Assembly (NCBI GenBank): GCA_964597445.1
Contig: CAZQXO010000028.1
Location: 1 to 27,604 of the forward strand
DNA: 27,604 bases
Direction: 5' to 3'
Source of the DNA: UBA10649 sp964597445
GTDB taxonomy: Bacteria; Actinomycetota; Actinomycetes; S36-B12
The notes under the pieces were generated by a model. The model was not told the DNA's origin and did not search any database. It saw only the letters and a list, made by a program, of their open reading frames with translations. The translations under genes were made by a program, and so were the position numbers. Positions 1-7,710 of this stretch are shown piece after piece. Position 1 is the stretch's first letter. Each line of letters begins with the position of its first letter.

Positions 1-325
1 GGTTGTCGATGTCGGCGATGGCGTAGGCAACACCCGGCAGCCACGGAACCGGGCGAATGGTGTCGGTGTCGAGCTTGGAGATCATGTCGGGAAGACCGTC
101 CTCGATCGACCCTGTGCCGGCGCCGGCGTCCAGCACATCACCGCGGGTCGAGGTGACCCAGGTGCCCTGGCAGAAGGCCGGCCCGTGGGCAGCGGCCCGC
201 TCGAGCTGGGACACGAGGAGATCCTTCGAGCGGGTGATGCCCAGCAGATCCGTGAAGATCAGGCGAACCACATCGATGCCCTGGGTCTCCAGGATTCGGC
301 GGGTCTCTGCGAGGTCGTGCTGCAT
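1..325 (-). CDS. Glutamine synthetase family gamma-glutamyl ligase (N-terminal part, cut by window edge)
   Basis: Only the first 108 residues are in the window; the gene runs off the left edge. The visible part matches the glutamine synthetase beta-grasp N-domain: a VRLIFTDLLGITRSK-type strand, then FCQGTWVTSTRGD, then DMISKLDTDTIRPVPWLPG, corresponding to the family's 'D..t.r..PW.pg.a.v..D' stretch. The ATG at 325 is preceded by AGAGGAG at good spacing. Classical GlnA makes glutamine, but paralogues join glutamate to amines: PuuA (putrescine), IpuC (isopropylamine), TdnQ/AtdA1 (aniline). The divergent catabolic genes, two class I amidotransferases downstream and the shared operator argue for an amine ligase. 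The ATP and glutamate sites lie outside the window, so family is firm and substrate is inference. Confidence 0.85.
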   Translation of the reverse strand, partial: MQHDLAETRRILETQGIDVVRLIFTDLLGITRSKDLLVSQLERAAAHGPAFCQGTWVTSTRGDVLDAGAGTGSIEDGLPDMISKLDTDTIRPVPWLPGVAYAIADIDN

Positions 326-358
326 GGTTCTCCTCTGTCCAGGGCGGGCACCAGTGAT

Positions 359-374
359 CGTTCGGGCCCCAACG
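359..374 (-). promoter_or_regulatory. Operator copy 1, upstream of the glutamine-synthetase-like gene
   Basis: Read in the gene's direction it is CGTTGG-GGCC-CGAACG followed by ATC. This is one mismatch from the perfect form of the inverted repeat found at four other places in the first 9 kb. A -10-like GAGAAT sits one base upstream of it on the minus strand. It is 33 bases from the start codon. Likely bound by the MarR regulator at 7711 (inference). Confidence 0.65.
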
Positions 375-466
375 GATTCTCGGATGCTAGAGGAGCCCGG
401 GCCTGCACACAACGGCTCGGGAGAAAGTGGCCGAGGTGCGCAGGTCAACCTCGGCAACCGACTATC

Positions 467-482
467 CGTTCGGATACGAACG
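467..482 (+). promoter_or_regulatory. Operator copy 2, upstream of the aldehyde dehydrogenase operon
   Basis: A perfect inverted repeat, CGTTCG-GATA-CGAACG, followed by ATC, 50 bases before the ATG at 533. A weak -10-like GACTAT (460-465) ends one base before it, so a bound repressor would cover the transcription start. Same motif as copies at 359, 4635, 7681 and 8949. The 326-532 gap between divergent genes thus holds two separate operators, one for each direction. Confidence 0.7.
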
Positions 483-532
483 ATCTATGATGACCTTCGC
501 CCGGCCCTGTACAAGCACTTCCGAGGAGCCTC

Positions 533-1996
533 ATGTCCGTCATCACCGTGGCTGGAGTCGACGTCGACACTCGGCACTGGATCGGCGGTCAGCGCGTCGC
601 GTCGGCGGACACCTTCGACGACATCTCTCCCATCGACGGTGCCCTGCTGGGGCGGATCAGCCGCGGTGGCCGGACCGAGGCGGATGCTGCGGTCGCTGCC
701 GCCCGGGATGCCTTCCCCCGCTGGGCCCGCCTGACGGCGGAGGAGCGCGGCGTCATCCTCTTCCGGCTCGCCGACCTGATCGAGGAGCACCTCGAGCCGT
801 TGTCCATCCTCGAGACGACCGACAACGGTTCCCTTCTGCGATCGCACCGCCGGGGAGTCATGCCCCGTGTGGCCATGAACATCCGCTTCTTCGCCGACTA
901 TGCGATCAATCGCCTCCATCACCCGGTGTTCGACACGCGCGGCCATGACAACCACGTCTCATGGGATCCCTCCGGGGTGGCGGTCATCATCACCCCGTGG
1001 AACGCCCCGCTCATGCTGGCCACATGGCGCATCGGACCCGCCCTCGCATCGGGTGACACCGTCGTCCTGAAGCCCCCGGAGTGGGCTCCCCTGACCGCCT
1101 CGTACTTCGCGGATCTCACGGAGCAGGCGGGAATGCCCCCGGGAGTCTTCAACGTTGTGCAGGGCTTCGGCATCGAGGCAGGTGCTCCTCTCACCGAGAA
1201 CCCGGACGTGTCCCGCATCTGCTTCACCGGGTCCGTCCCGACGGCCAAGGTCATCGCTCGTGCCGCGGCCGAGAACCTCATCCCATGCTCGTTCGAGCTG
1301 GGCGGCAAGAGCCCGACGGTGATCCTTGACGACGCCGACCTCGACCTCGCGGTCGAGCTCGCGATCGAGCAGTACGACAACGCCGGCCAGGTCTGCCTGG
1401 CCGGAACCCGCCTGCTCGTCCAGGAGGGGATCGCCGACGCCTTCACCGAGAAGTTCATCGAACGGGCGGCTCGGATCCGTCAGGGTGATCCTCGTGACGA
1501 GGACACGCAGATCGGCCCGAACATCCACCTCAAGCACATCGAGCGGGTCCAGGGATTCGTCGATCGCGCTCGAGCTGAGGGTGCCGTCGTGGCGTACGGC
1601 GGAGAGGTGAACAGCGCCTTGGGCACCCACTACTTCACCCCGACCCTCATCCGTGATGCGGCTCCCGGATCGGAGATCCTGACCCAGGAGGTGTTCGGCC
1701 CGGTTCTCACCATGCAGACCTTCGCGACGGATGACGAGGGCCTCGCCCTCGCGAACGGCACCGAGTTCGGCCTGGCCGCATGCGTCGTGACCGGGAGCCG
1801 CACGCGGGCCGAGGACTTCTGTCGACATCTGGTCGCCGGCACGATCTGGGTGAACTGCTTCTTCGTCCGTGACCTGTCCGCGCCCTTCGGAGGATCCAAG
1901 AACTCCGGCATCGGTCGCGAGGGCGGGATCTGGTCGTTCGACTTCTACGCGGATGTCAAGAACACCGTCTACGCACCGAACGGCTGGAAGGAGTAG
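533..1996 (+). CDS. Aldehyde dehydrogenase of the HpaE/AmnC type (muconate semialdehyde dehydrogenase-like)
   Basis: NAD(P)-dependent aldehyde dehydrogenase of 487 residues, normal length. Catalytic residues are visible: Asn157 in TPWNAP, Lys180 in VVLKPPEW, Glu255 in FELGGKSP and nucleophile Cys288 in GQVCLAGTR. The sequence style is close to 5-carboxymethyl-2-hydroxymuconate semialdehyde dehydrogenase (HpaE) and 2-aminomuconate semialdehyde dehydrogenase (AmnC). Its place directly before an extradiol dioxygenase fits oxidation of the ring-cleavage semialdehyde to the dicarboxylate. The start is backed by GAGGAG four bases upstream. It is the first gene of a four-gene operon, two bases before the next ATG. 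The family is sure; the exact substrate is inferred from context. Confidence 0.9.
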   Translation: MSVITVAGVDVDTRHWIGGQRVASADTFDDISPIDGALLGRISRGGRTEADAAVAAARDAFPRWARLTAEERGVILFRLADLIEEHLEPLSILETTDNGSLLRSHRRGVMPRVAMNIRFFADYAINRLHHPVFDTRGHDNHVSWDPSGVAVIITPWNAPLMLATWRIGPALASGDTVVLKPPEWAPLTASYFADLTEQAGMPPGVFNVVQGFGIEAGAPLTENPDVSRICFTGSVPTAKVIARAAAENLIPCSFELGGKSPTVILDDADLDLAVELAIEQYDNAGQVCLAGTRLLVQEGIADAFTEKFIERAARIRQGDPRDEDTQIGPNIHLKHIERVQGFVDRARAEGAVVAYGGEVNSALGTHYFTPTLIRDAAPGSEILTQEVFGPVLTMQTFATDDEGLALANGTEFGLAACVVTGSRTRAEDFCRHLVAGTIWVNCFFVRDLSAPFGGSKNSGIGREGGIWSFDFYADVKNTVYAPNGWKE

Positions 1997-1998
1997 TC

Positions 1999-2895
1999 AT
2001 GGGAGAGGTCGTCGCAGCGGGTCTGCTCTCGCACGTGCCCACGATCATGCTGCCCAAGGAGGTTCGCATGGACCTCAACGAGGGCCGCGAGCTGTCGGTG
2101 GTGACGGGCCTTGAGCGCCTTCGCGCGGAGAGGTTCGAGACTCTCGACTACGACACCGTGATCGTGCTGGACTCGCACTGGTTCACGACCGTGGAGTTCG
2201 TCGTCACCTCCCACCGCCGCAGAGCTGGCCTCTTCACTGCCGAGGAGCTGCCCCGGGGCATGTGTCGGATCCCGTTCGAGTGGCGCGGGGATCCGGAGCT
2301 TGCCGAGGCCATTGCCGATCGCGCGGAGCCGAACGGGACCTGGATCACGCCCATCGACGACGAGTACCTGCCCCTCTACTACCCCTCGATCAACCTCTGG
2401 TCCTACCTCGGCAAGGGCCTCGACAAGCGGTGGATCTCGATGAGCGTGTGCCAGACAGGAGAGACCGATGACTTCCTCCGCGCGGGACGAGCCATCGGTC
2501 AGGCCATCGCGGAGGTCGATCGCAAGGTGATCCTGATCGCCACCGGGTCGCTGTCGCACACGTTCTACAAGCTCAAGGAACTGCGCAAGCACGAGTCCAG
2601 TGACCCCTCCCACATCATCAGCCAGAAGGCACGGGACATGGATCTCGAGCGGATCGCATGGTTCGCCGAGGGCCGGCATGACCGCGTGCTTGAGACGATG
2701 CCTGAGTTCCTCACCGTGCGTCCGGAGGGCATGTTTGCCCACTATCTGATGATGGCCGCGGCTCTGGGTGAGCAGGACTTCGCAGCACCGGGCGTGCCCT
2801 ACAGCGACTATGAGAACGCCATCGGGACAAGCCAGATCCACATCTGGTTCGACCGCCCGGAGGCGGGATGGACACGCAAGGGAGCAGCGGCATGA
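1999..2895 (+). CDS. Class III extradiol ring-cleavage dioxygenase (LigB superfamily, HpaD/HpcB-like)
   Basis: 298 residues of the LigB-type non-heme Fe(II) superfamily, unrelated in fold to vicinal-oxygen-chelate dioxygenases. Expected ligands are in place: His12 in LLSHVPT, His60 in DSHWF and Glu243 in RPEGM, with the acid-base His187 in GSLSH. The closest enzyme I recognise is 3,4-dihydroxyphenylacetate 2,3-dioxygenase (E. coli HpcB, similar SHVP, HW and ASGSLSH landmarks). AmnB of 2-aminophenol 1,6-dioxygenase is in the same superfamily and also sits beside an AmnC-like dehydrogenase. It would open a catechol or o-aminophenol ring next to the hydroxyls, giving the semialdehyde for the upstream enzyme. 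AAGGAG precedes the ATG by five bases. It overlaps the next gene by four bases. No separate alpha subunit was seen. Confidence 0.88.
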   Translation: MGEVVAAGLLSHVPTIMLPKEVRMDLNEGRELSVVTGLERLRAERFETLDYDTVIVLDSHWFTTVEFVVTSHRRRAGLFTAEELPRGMCRIPFEWRGDPELAEAIADRAEPNGTWITPIDDEYLPLYYPSINLWSYLGKGLDKRWISMSVCQTGETDDFLRAGRAIGQAIAEVDRKVILIATGSLSHTFYKLKELRKHESSDPSHIISQKARDMDLERIAWFAEGRHDRVLETMPEFLTVRPEGMFAHYLMMAAALGEQDFAAPGVPYSDYENAIGTSQIHIWFDRPEAGWTRKGAAA

Positions 2896-3770
2896 CGGAG
2901 TACCGCCGGATCCTTCTCGAAGGAGCCCCTGTTCAGGTGGTGCGCCACGGCGATGAGCTTGTCGCTGCCGATGGGCGGACGGTGAGCGTCGAGGCGGCGA
3001 TTCATCTGCCCCCGGTGGAGCCGACCAAGATCATCGCGGTGCACCTGAACTACCAGTCCCGCACGGATGAGTTCATGACGAAGCTCCCGCCTGCGCCCAC
3101 GTACTTCCACAAGCCCATCACCGCTCTGAACTCCCACAAGGGCGCCGTGGTGAGACCCGAGCGCTGCAAATGGCTCAACTACGAGGGCGAGATCGTCATC
3201 GTGATCGGCCGCACCTGTCGCAACATCTCCCCCTCGGAGGCTGGTGAGTACATCGCGGGCTACACCGTCGGCAACGACTACGGCTTGCACGACTTCCGTG
3301 ACACCGACGCCGGATCAATGCTGCGCGTCAAGGGGTCCGACACCCTCGCACCTATCGGTCCTGGACTCGTCACGGGGTGGGACTTCCGGAACAAGGGAAT
3401 CCAGACCCGCGTGAACGGGGTCGTCAAGCAGGACTCGACGACCGCGGAGATGGAGTGGGACATGCACTACCTCGTCGCGGACATCGCACGAACGATCACG
3501 CTCGTCCCAGGTGACGTCCTCTTCTCCGGCACACCCGCCTTCTCCCGAACCGTCTACCCCGGCGATGTCGTCGAGGTGGAGGTGGAGGGCCTCGGCACCC
3601 TCAGCAACACGATCGTTCAAGGACCCGTGCCGATCCGGGATGACTGCGGCGCCCAGCCGACGGAGAGCGAGGAGGTCATCTCCACCGCGATGGGCGGTGA
3701 CTGGGAGTTCCGCGGAATCCGCACTCCGTCCAAGGACCTCTACCCGTCGACCGTCGAGGAGAAGGAATAG
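2892..3770 (+). CDS. Fumarylacetoacetate hydrolase family protein (HpaG-like isomerase/decarboxylase or hydratase)
   Basis: 292 residues with the FAH C-terminal fold. Metal-binding Glu98 and Glu100 lie in NYEGEIVIVIG and Asp129 in GNDYGLHDF; GSDTLAPIGP and PGDVLFSGTPA are typical family strands. Relatives in meta-cleavage pathways include HpaG (decarboxylase/isomerase), 4-oxalocrotonate decarboxylase and 2-hydroxypentadienoate hydratase, all acting on open-chain keto acids. Sequence alone does not separate these. I chose the ATG at 2892 over an in-frame ATG at 2868 because it makes an ATGA overlap with the preceding stop, has GGGAGC just upstream, and because family N-termini begin near MTEYRRI. 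The C-terminus (DWEFRGIRTPS onward) extends somewhat past the usual core. Confidence 0.88.
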   Translation: MTEYRRILLEGAPVQVVRHGDELVAADGRTVSVEAAIHLPPVEPTKIIAVHLNYQSRTDEFMTKLPPAPTYFHKPITALNSHKGAVVRPERCKWLNYEGEIVIVIGRTCRNISPSEAGEYIAGYTVGNDYGLHDFRDTDAGSMLRVKGSDTLAPIGPGLVTGWDFRNKGIQTRVNGVVKQDSTTAEMEWDMHYLVADIARTITLVPGDVLFSGTPAFSRTVYPGDVVEVEVEGLGTLSNTIVQGPVPIRDDCGAQPTESEEVISTAMGGDWEFRGIRTPSKDLYPSTVEEKE

Positions 3771-3772
3771 CC

Positions 3773-4582
3773 ATGGCTGAGTCGAGGGGCTTCCTCCCCC
3801 CGTACACCGAGTCCGGTCGGACGGCGCTCGTGCCGCAGATGCCGTGGCATTACTCCGGCACGCTGCTGACCGTCGAGTACCGCACGGATCCGGCTCGGGT
3901 GCGGGCCATCCTGCCGCCTGATCTGGATCTGGCCGATGAGGATCCCGGCGCCGTCGCCTTCATCTGGGCCGACTGGCAGTCCTGCTCTGAGGGAGGCGAG
4001 GAACTGCTCGACCCCTCGCGATCCCAGTACCTCGAGGCCTTCGTGGTGGTGCGAGCCAAGTACCAGGGCGTGACGTACAGCCGGTGCGTCCTCATCTGGG
4101 TCACCACCGACTTCGCCATCGGCCGTGGGTGGTTCCAGGGCTACCCCAAGAAGCTGGGAAGCGCCTACGTCACGCGGCCGTACAACCGAGGCAAGGCAGC
4201 GCCCCGCATCGCGGAGGGTGGCACGTTCGGCGCAAGCCTCGCGGCCTACGACCATCGCCTGGCTACGGCCAAGGTGACGCTGCGGGAGCCCGCGGCCTCG
4301 AACGGCTTCGTCAACGCGCACAAGATGGTGCATCACCGCTACATGCCGTCCATCACGCCCGGCGCCGGCATGAGCCACGAGCAGGTCATCACCATGGGGG
4401 GAATCGACCTCGATCTCGGTCAGCCCTGGAAGGGAGATGCGGATCTTGTCCTCTTCGACTCCCCCTGGGACGAGCCGGCGACCCTGCTGCCCGTGGAGGA
4501 GGTCATCGCGGGCTACTTCTGCGAGGTCGGGACCACCTTCGCCGGCGGAACCCTGCTCACCGACAGTTCTCAGCCTGTCTGA
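3773..4582 (+). CDS. Acetoacetate decarboxylase family protein
   Basis: 269 residues matching the acetoacetate decarboxylase superfamily. The key landmark is GWFQGYPKKLGSAYVTR: Lys126/Lys127 correspond to the Schiff-base lysine pair of the clostridial enzyme. An N-terminal PWHYSG...YRTDPARVRAILPP segment is also typical. Members of this superfamily include decarboxylases and also aldolase-dehydratases that act through the same lysine imine, so the name may not state the true reaction. It ends the ALDH-dioxygenase-FAH operon, starting two bases after the FAH stop with AAGGA upstream. A role on a ring-opened keto acid is likely (inference). The family is not a standard member of the HpaDEFGH or Amn pathways, which makes its presence notable. 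Confidence 0.85.
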   Translation: MAESRGFLPPYTESGRTALVPQMPWHYSGTLLTVEYRTDPARVRAILPPDLDLADEDPGAVAFIWADWQSCSEGGEELLDPSRSQYLEAFVVVRAKYQGVTYSRCVLIWVTTDFAIGRGWFQGYPKKLGSAYVTRPYNRGKAAPRIAEGGTFGASLAAYDHRLATAKVTLREPAASNGFVNAHKMVHHRYMPSITPGAGMSHEQVITMGGIDLDLGQPWKGDADLVLFDSPWDEPATLLPVEEVIAGYFCEVGTTFAGGTLLTDSSQPV

Positions 4583-4603
4583 CGAGCAGGTTCTGCAAGG
4601 CCC

Positions 4604-4632
4604 TTGACGGCCCGGGAGCACCGACCTAGCCT
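4604..4632 (+). promoter_or_regulatory. Promoter of the P450 operon
   Basis: TTGACG (4604-4609) and TAGCCT (4627-4632) are separated by exactly 17 bases, a good sigma-70-type actinobacterial promoter. The predicted transcription start near 4639 falls inside the inverted repeat at 4635-4650, which suggests repression by blocking initiation. Confidence 0.7.
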
Positions 4633-4634
4633 AC

Positions 4635-4650
4635 CGTTCGGACCCGAACG
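4635..4650 (+). promoter_or_regulatory. Operator copy 3, over the P450 operon start site
   Basis: A perfect inverted repeat, CGTTCG-GACC-CGAACG, followed by ATT, two bases downstream of the -10 box. It is the same motif as copy 2, with a different spacer. Confidence 0.75.
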
Positions 4651-4686
4651 ATTCTGCACCACTCCTTCACGGCACCAGGAGCACCG

Positions 4687-5949
4687 ATGACGACACCCTC
4701 ACCCGTTCCGCTGGAGGACGTGGACCTCACGAACCTCGACGCCTTCGTGTCCAACGATGCCTGGGGCATGTTCGAGACCCTTCGCGTCGAGGATCCGCTT
4801 CACTGGCAGGACGAGACAGAGGGCGACGGCCGGGGCTTCTGGTCCCTCACTCGCTACGACGACATCGAGAAGGCGAACAAGGACGGTGAGACCTTCACCT
4901 CGACCAAGTTCGTCAACCTCGAGGAGCCCCCTGCTGAGTTCCAGGACCTGCGTCGCTCGATCCTCGAGAGCGACGGTCCCCGTCATCAGGCACTCCGCAA
5001 GCTCCTCGCACGGGACTTCAGCGTGGCCCAGCTCCGACGCTACGAGGAGTTCCTCCGTGACCTCGCACGGGTCTCCATCAATGAGGCATTCCTGAAGGAG
5101 GACGTCGACTTCGTCGAGGCGGTGGCGGCGGACTTCCCCATCAATGTCCTCGCCCGACTGCTCGATGTGCCCGACGACATGATCCCCCAGCTCATCACGT
5201 GGGGGAACGCCATCGTCGGATTCTCCGATCCCGAGTTGACCGACGTGATGGTCGACAGCGAGGAAGCGCAGAAGTACAAGCACCTGCCCTTCCGCTCACC
5301 CATCTCGTTGGAGGTCTTCGAGTACGGACGCGAGCTCGCCAAGGAGCGTCGCGGTGGCGATGGCGAGGATCTCGTCAGCAAGCTGGTCAACCGCATTCCC
5401 GAGGACGGAACTCCGCTCTCCGACACGGACTTCGACAACTACTTCCTCCTGCTGGTCGTCGCTGGCAACGAGACGACACGGCAGGCCATGACGTTGTCCA
5501 TGAAGAACTTCATGGACAACCGGGACCAGATGACGTACTTCATCGAGAATCCGGACAAGACCCAGATCATGGTCGAGGAGCTCATCCGGAAGGCCTCGCC
5601 GGTCTACCACTTCCGCCGCACCGCGACCCGCGACGTGGAGATGCATGGCAAGACCATCAAGGAGGGCGACAAGGTCGTCCTGTGGTACGCATCCGGCAAT
5701 CACGATCCGGAGAAGTTCGTCGATCCCTACCAGCTCGACCTGACGCGGTTCCCGAATGACCACATGACATTCGGCAAGGGCCCCCACGCGTGCCTGGGTG
5801 CGAACCTGGCACGCCTGGAGATCCGGATCCTGTTCGAGGAGCTCCTGCCGCGGATCGCCACGATCGAGCAGACCGGCGAGATCGAGCGCGTCCGCAGCAA
5901 CTTCGTCAACGGCGTCAAGAGGTTCCCCGTACGCATCACGGCGAAGTGA
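4687..5949 (+). CDS. Cytochrome P450 monooxygenase
   Basis: Soluble bacterial P450 of 420 residues. The heme ligand is Cys369 in FGKGPHACLG; the I-helix oxygen-activation motif AGNETT is at 259-264; the K-helix ExxR is Glu298-Arg301 in EELIR. No membrane anchor or fused reductase is present, so it needs separate electron donors. Two candidates are encoded nearby: the flavin/2Fe-2S reductase directly downstream, and the 3Fe-4S ferredoxin with FAD reductase at 8991-10366. AGGAG stands five bases before the ATG. In context it should hydroxylate or N/O-dealkylate the pathway substrate, possibly a gamma-glutamyl amide, so that a ring-cleavable catechol or aminophenol results. I cannot assign a CYP family by eye. 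Confidence 0.95.
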   Translation: MTTPSPVPLEDVDLTNLDAFVSNDAWGMFETLRVEDPLHWQDETEGDGRGFWSLTRYDDIEKANKDGETFTSTKFVNLEEPPAEFQDLRRSILESDGPRHQALRKLLARDFSVAQLRRYEEFLRDLARVSINEAFLKEDVDFVEAVAADFPINVLARLLDVPDDMIPQLITWGNAIVGFSDPELTDVMVDSEEAQKYKHLPFRSPISLEVFEYGRELAKERRGGDGEDLVSKLVNRIPEDGTPLSDTDFDNYFLLLVVAGNETTRQAMTLSMKNFMDNRDQMTYFIENPDKTQIMVEELIRKASPVYHFRRTATRDVEMHGKTIKEGDKVVLWYASGNHDPEKFVDPYQLDLTRFPNDHMTFGKGPHACLGANLARLEIRILFEELLPRIATIEQTGEIERVRSNFVNGVKRFPVRITAK

Positions 5950-5952
5950 TCG

Positions 5953-6930
5953 ATGTCATCGAGCGAGACGCATCTGAGGGAGTTCGAGGCTGACCTGCGG
6001 GTCGATCGCTGTGACGCCATCGCCGATGACGTCGTGGTGATCGACCTCGTCGCCCCGGACGGCGCACGGCTGCCCGCGTGGACCCCCGGTGCCCACATCG
6101 ACCTGATCCTCTCCCCCGAGATCACACGCCAGTACTCGCTGTGCGGCTCACCCAAGGACGCGTCCCGATTCACCGTCGGGATCCTTCGCGCGCCCGACAG
6201 CCGCGGCGGATCCACCTTCATCCATGATCAGGTCCAGCCCGGCAGCATCATCCGGGTCCGAGGGCCACGTAACCACTTCCCGCTGGTCGCCTCACCCCGC
6301 TACCTGTTCATCGCGGGCGGCATCGGCATCACTCCCATGCTTCCGATGATCGCCGAGGCGGAGGCAGCGGGGGCGGAGTGGACCCTGCTCTACGGGGGGC
6401 GTAGCGAATCCTCCATGGCCTTCGTCGACGAGCTGCGCGCCTGGGGTGATCGGGTGACCCTGCTGCCCGGCACGGATGTGGCTCCCATGTCGCAGGCGCT
6501 GGACGAGCGTCTCGACACCCCGCGGCCCGACACCCTCGTGTACGCATGCGGCCCGGAGGGACTCCTGGGGGCCGTGGAGTCTCGGTGCGCCGCTTGGCCG
6601 TCTGGTTCCCTGCACCTCGAGCGGTTCACGGCCAGGGCCTCGCATGATTCCGACAACGTGGCCTTCGAGGTGGAACTGGCCCGGACGGGCATCACGATCA
6701 CGGTGCCCGCGGATCGATCGATCTTCGATGCAGTCCAGGACAACGGCGTCAGCGTGCTCGGATCCTGTCACGAGGGCGTGTGCGGCACCTGCGAGACCGT
6801 CATCGTGGACGTCGATGGGGAAGTCGACCACCGGGACTCCATCCTCAACGCCGAGGAGAGGTCCCTGAACGAGACCATGATGGTCTGCGTGTCCCGGTGC
6901 AGGTCCGGCCGGATCACACTCGACCTCTGA
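5953..6930 (+). CDS. Phthalate dioxygenase reductase-like NADH oxidoreductase (flavin, NAD, C-terminal 2Fe-2S)
   Basis: 325 residues in the order flavin domain, NAD domain, plant-type ferredoxin. RQYSLCG (59-65) is the flavin-binding RxYS motif; GGIGITPM (122-129) and YACGPEGLL (197-205) mark the NAD domain; Cys272, Cys277, Cys280 and Cys312 (CHEGVCGTC plus VCVSR) bind the 2Fe-2S cluster. This layout is that of PDR, VanB and the reductase module of self-sufficient CYP116B P450s. Free-standing members usually serve Rieske oxygenases. Here it sits three bases after the P450 stop in the same operon, so electron delivery to the P450 is the simplest reading. A Rieske oxygenase beyond the left edge cannot be excluded. 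Confidence 0.92.
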   Translation: MSSSETHLREFEADLRVDRCDAIADDVVVIDLVAPDGARLPAWTPGAHIDLILSPEITRQYSLCGSPKDASRFTVGILRAPDSRGGSTFIHDQVQPGSIIRVRGPRNHFPLVASPRYLFIAGGIGITPMLPMIAEAEAAGAEWTLLYGGRSESSMAFVDELRAWGDRVTLLPGTDVAPMSQALDERLDTPRPDTLVYACGPEGLLGAVESRCAAWPSGSLHLERFTARASHDSDNVAFEVELARTGITITVPADRSIFDAVQDNGVSVLGSCHEGVCGTCETVIVDVDGEVDHRDSILNAEERSLNETMMVCVSRCRSGRITLDL

Positions 6931-6943
6931 GGACGGGGGAGGA

Positions 6944-7651
6944 ATGCGAGCGCTCATCCTGCAGCACGACCACGTGTCGCCTCCTGGGCCTGTCGCCGAG
7001 CGCCTAGCTCATCGGGGGTACGAGGTCATCGAAGCGACGGTGGTGGCGCCCGAGTACTTCCACGCCCCGAATCAGGACTTCGACTTCCCGGAACCCACAG
7101 ACTTCGATGCCCTCGTCGTCATGGGTGCCCCCTGGGGCGCCTGGGACGACGACACCATCGGCCGGTGGCTCCTTCCCGAGATGGACTGGCTGCGTGCGGC
7201 CGATCAGGCTGGCGTGCCGGTCTTCGGCATCTGCTTCGGAGGCCAGCTGCTGGCGCGGGTCCATGGCGGTTCCGTGGCTCGAGGTCCGCGCGCGGAGATC
7301 GGCTGGACGTCGATCTGGACCCAGGAACCCGATCTCGTCGGGCCTGGCCCGTGGTTCCACTGGCACTACGACCGCTGGCAGGTGCCTCCCGGGGCCCGGG
7401 AGATCGCCCGCAACTCCGTGGCCTCGCAGGCGTTCGTGCTCCGGCGCAATCTCGCAGTGCAGTTCCACCCGGAGCTAACCCCCGCCGGACTCCAGGGCTG
7501 GCTTGAGAACGGTGGGCGGGCCCTTGCCGAGGCCGACGGGCAGGATCCGGACATCCTCTACCAGCACACTCTGGCCGAAGCCGAGGATGCGGCCCGTCGT
7601 GCCCACGATCTGGTCGACGTGTTCCTCGATCGCATCGCGACTGTGCCCTGA
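6944..7651 (+). CDS. Class I glutamine amidotransferase domain protein (TdnT/AtdA2-like candidate gamma-glutamyl hydrolase)
   Basis: 235 residues, a single class I amidotransferase domain with no synthetase partner. The triad is visible: Cys97 in FGICFGGQLLA, His175 and Glu177 in VQFHPELT. Free-standing members next to GS-like ligases act as gamma-glutamyl amide hydrolases or accessory proteins; AtdA2/TdnT in aniline clusters is the precedent. It is the third gene of the P450 operon, 13 bases after the reductase stop, with GGGGGAGG very close to the ATG (one base), which may lower translation. Likely job: remove glutamate from the conjugate after or during oxidation (inference). A generic GMP-synthase-like amidotransferase of other function is the alternative. 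Confidence 0.85.
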   Translation: MRALILQHDHVSPPGPVAERLAHRGYEVIEATVVAPEYFHAPNQDFDFPEPTDFDALVVMGAPWGAWDDDTIGRWLLPEMDWLRAADQAGVPVFGICFGGQLLARVHGGSVARGPRAEIGWTSIWTQEPDLVGPGPWFHWHYDRWQVPPGAREIARNSVASQAFVLRRNLAVQFHPELTPAGLQGWLENGGRALAEADGQDPDILYQHTLAEAEDAARRAHDLVDVFLDRIATVP

Positions 7652-7680
7652 CGACCTGCGTCTGACAGACTCTCGGGACA

Positions 7681-7696
7681 GGTTCGGAACCGAACG
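7681..7696 (+). promoter_or_regulatory. Operator copy 4, in front of the marR gene
   Basis: GGTTCG-GAAC-CGAACG followed by ATC; 7682-7695 is symmetric apart from the central base pair. It lies 14 bases before the GTG start of the MarR gene, right up against its ribosome binding site (GGGAGG, 7701-7706). This placement is typical of autorepression. Confidence 0.72.
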
Positions 7697-7710
7697 ATCA
7701 GGGAGGCATC

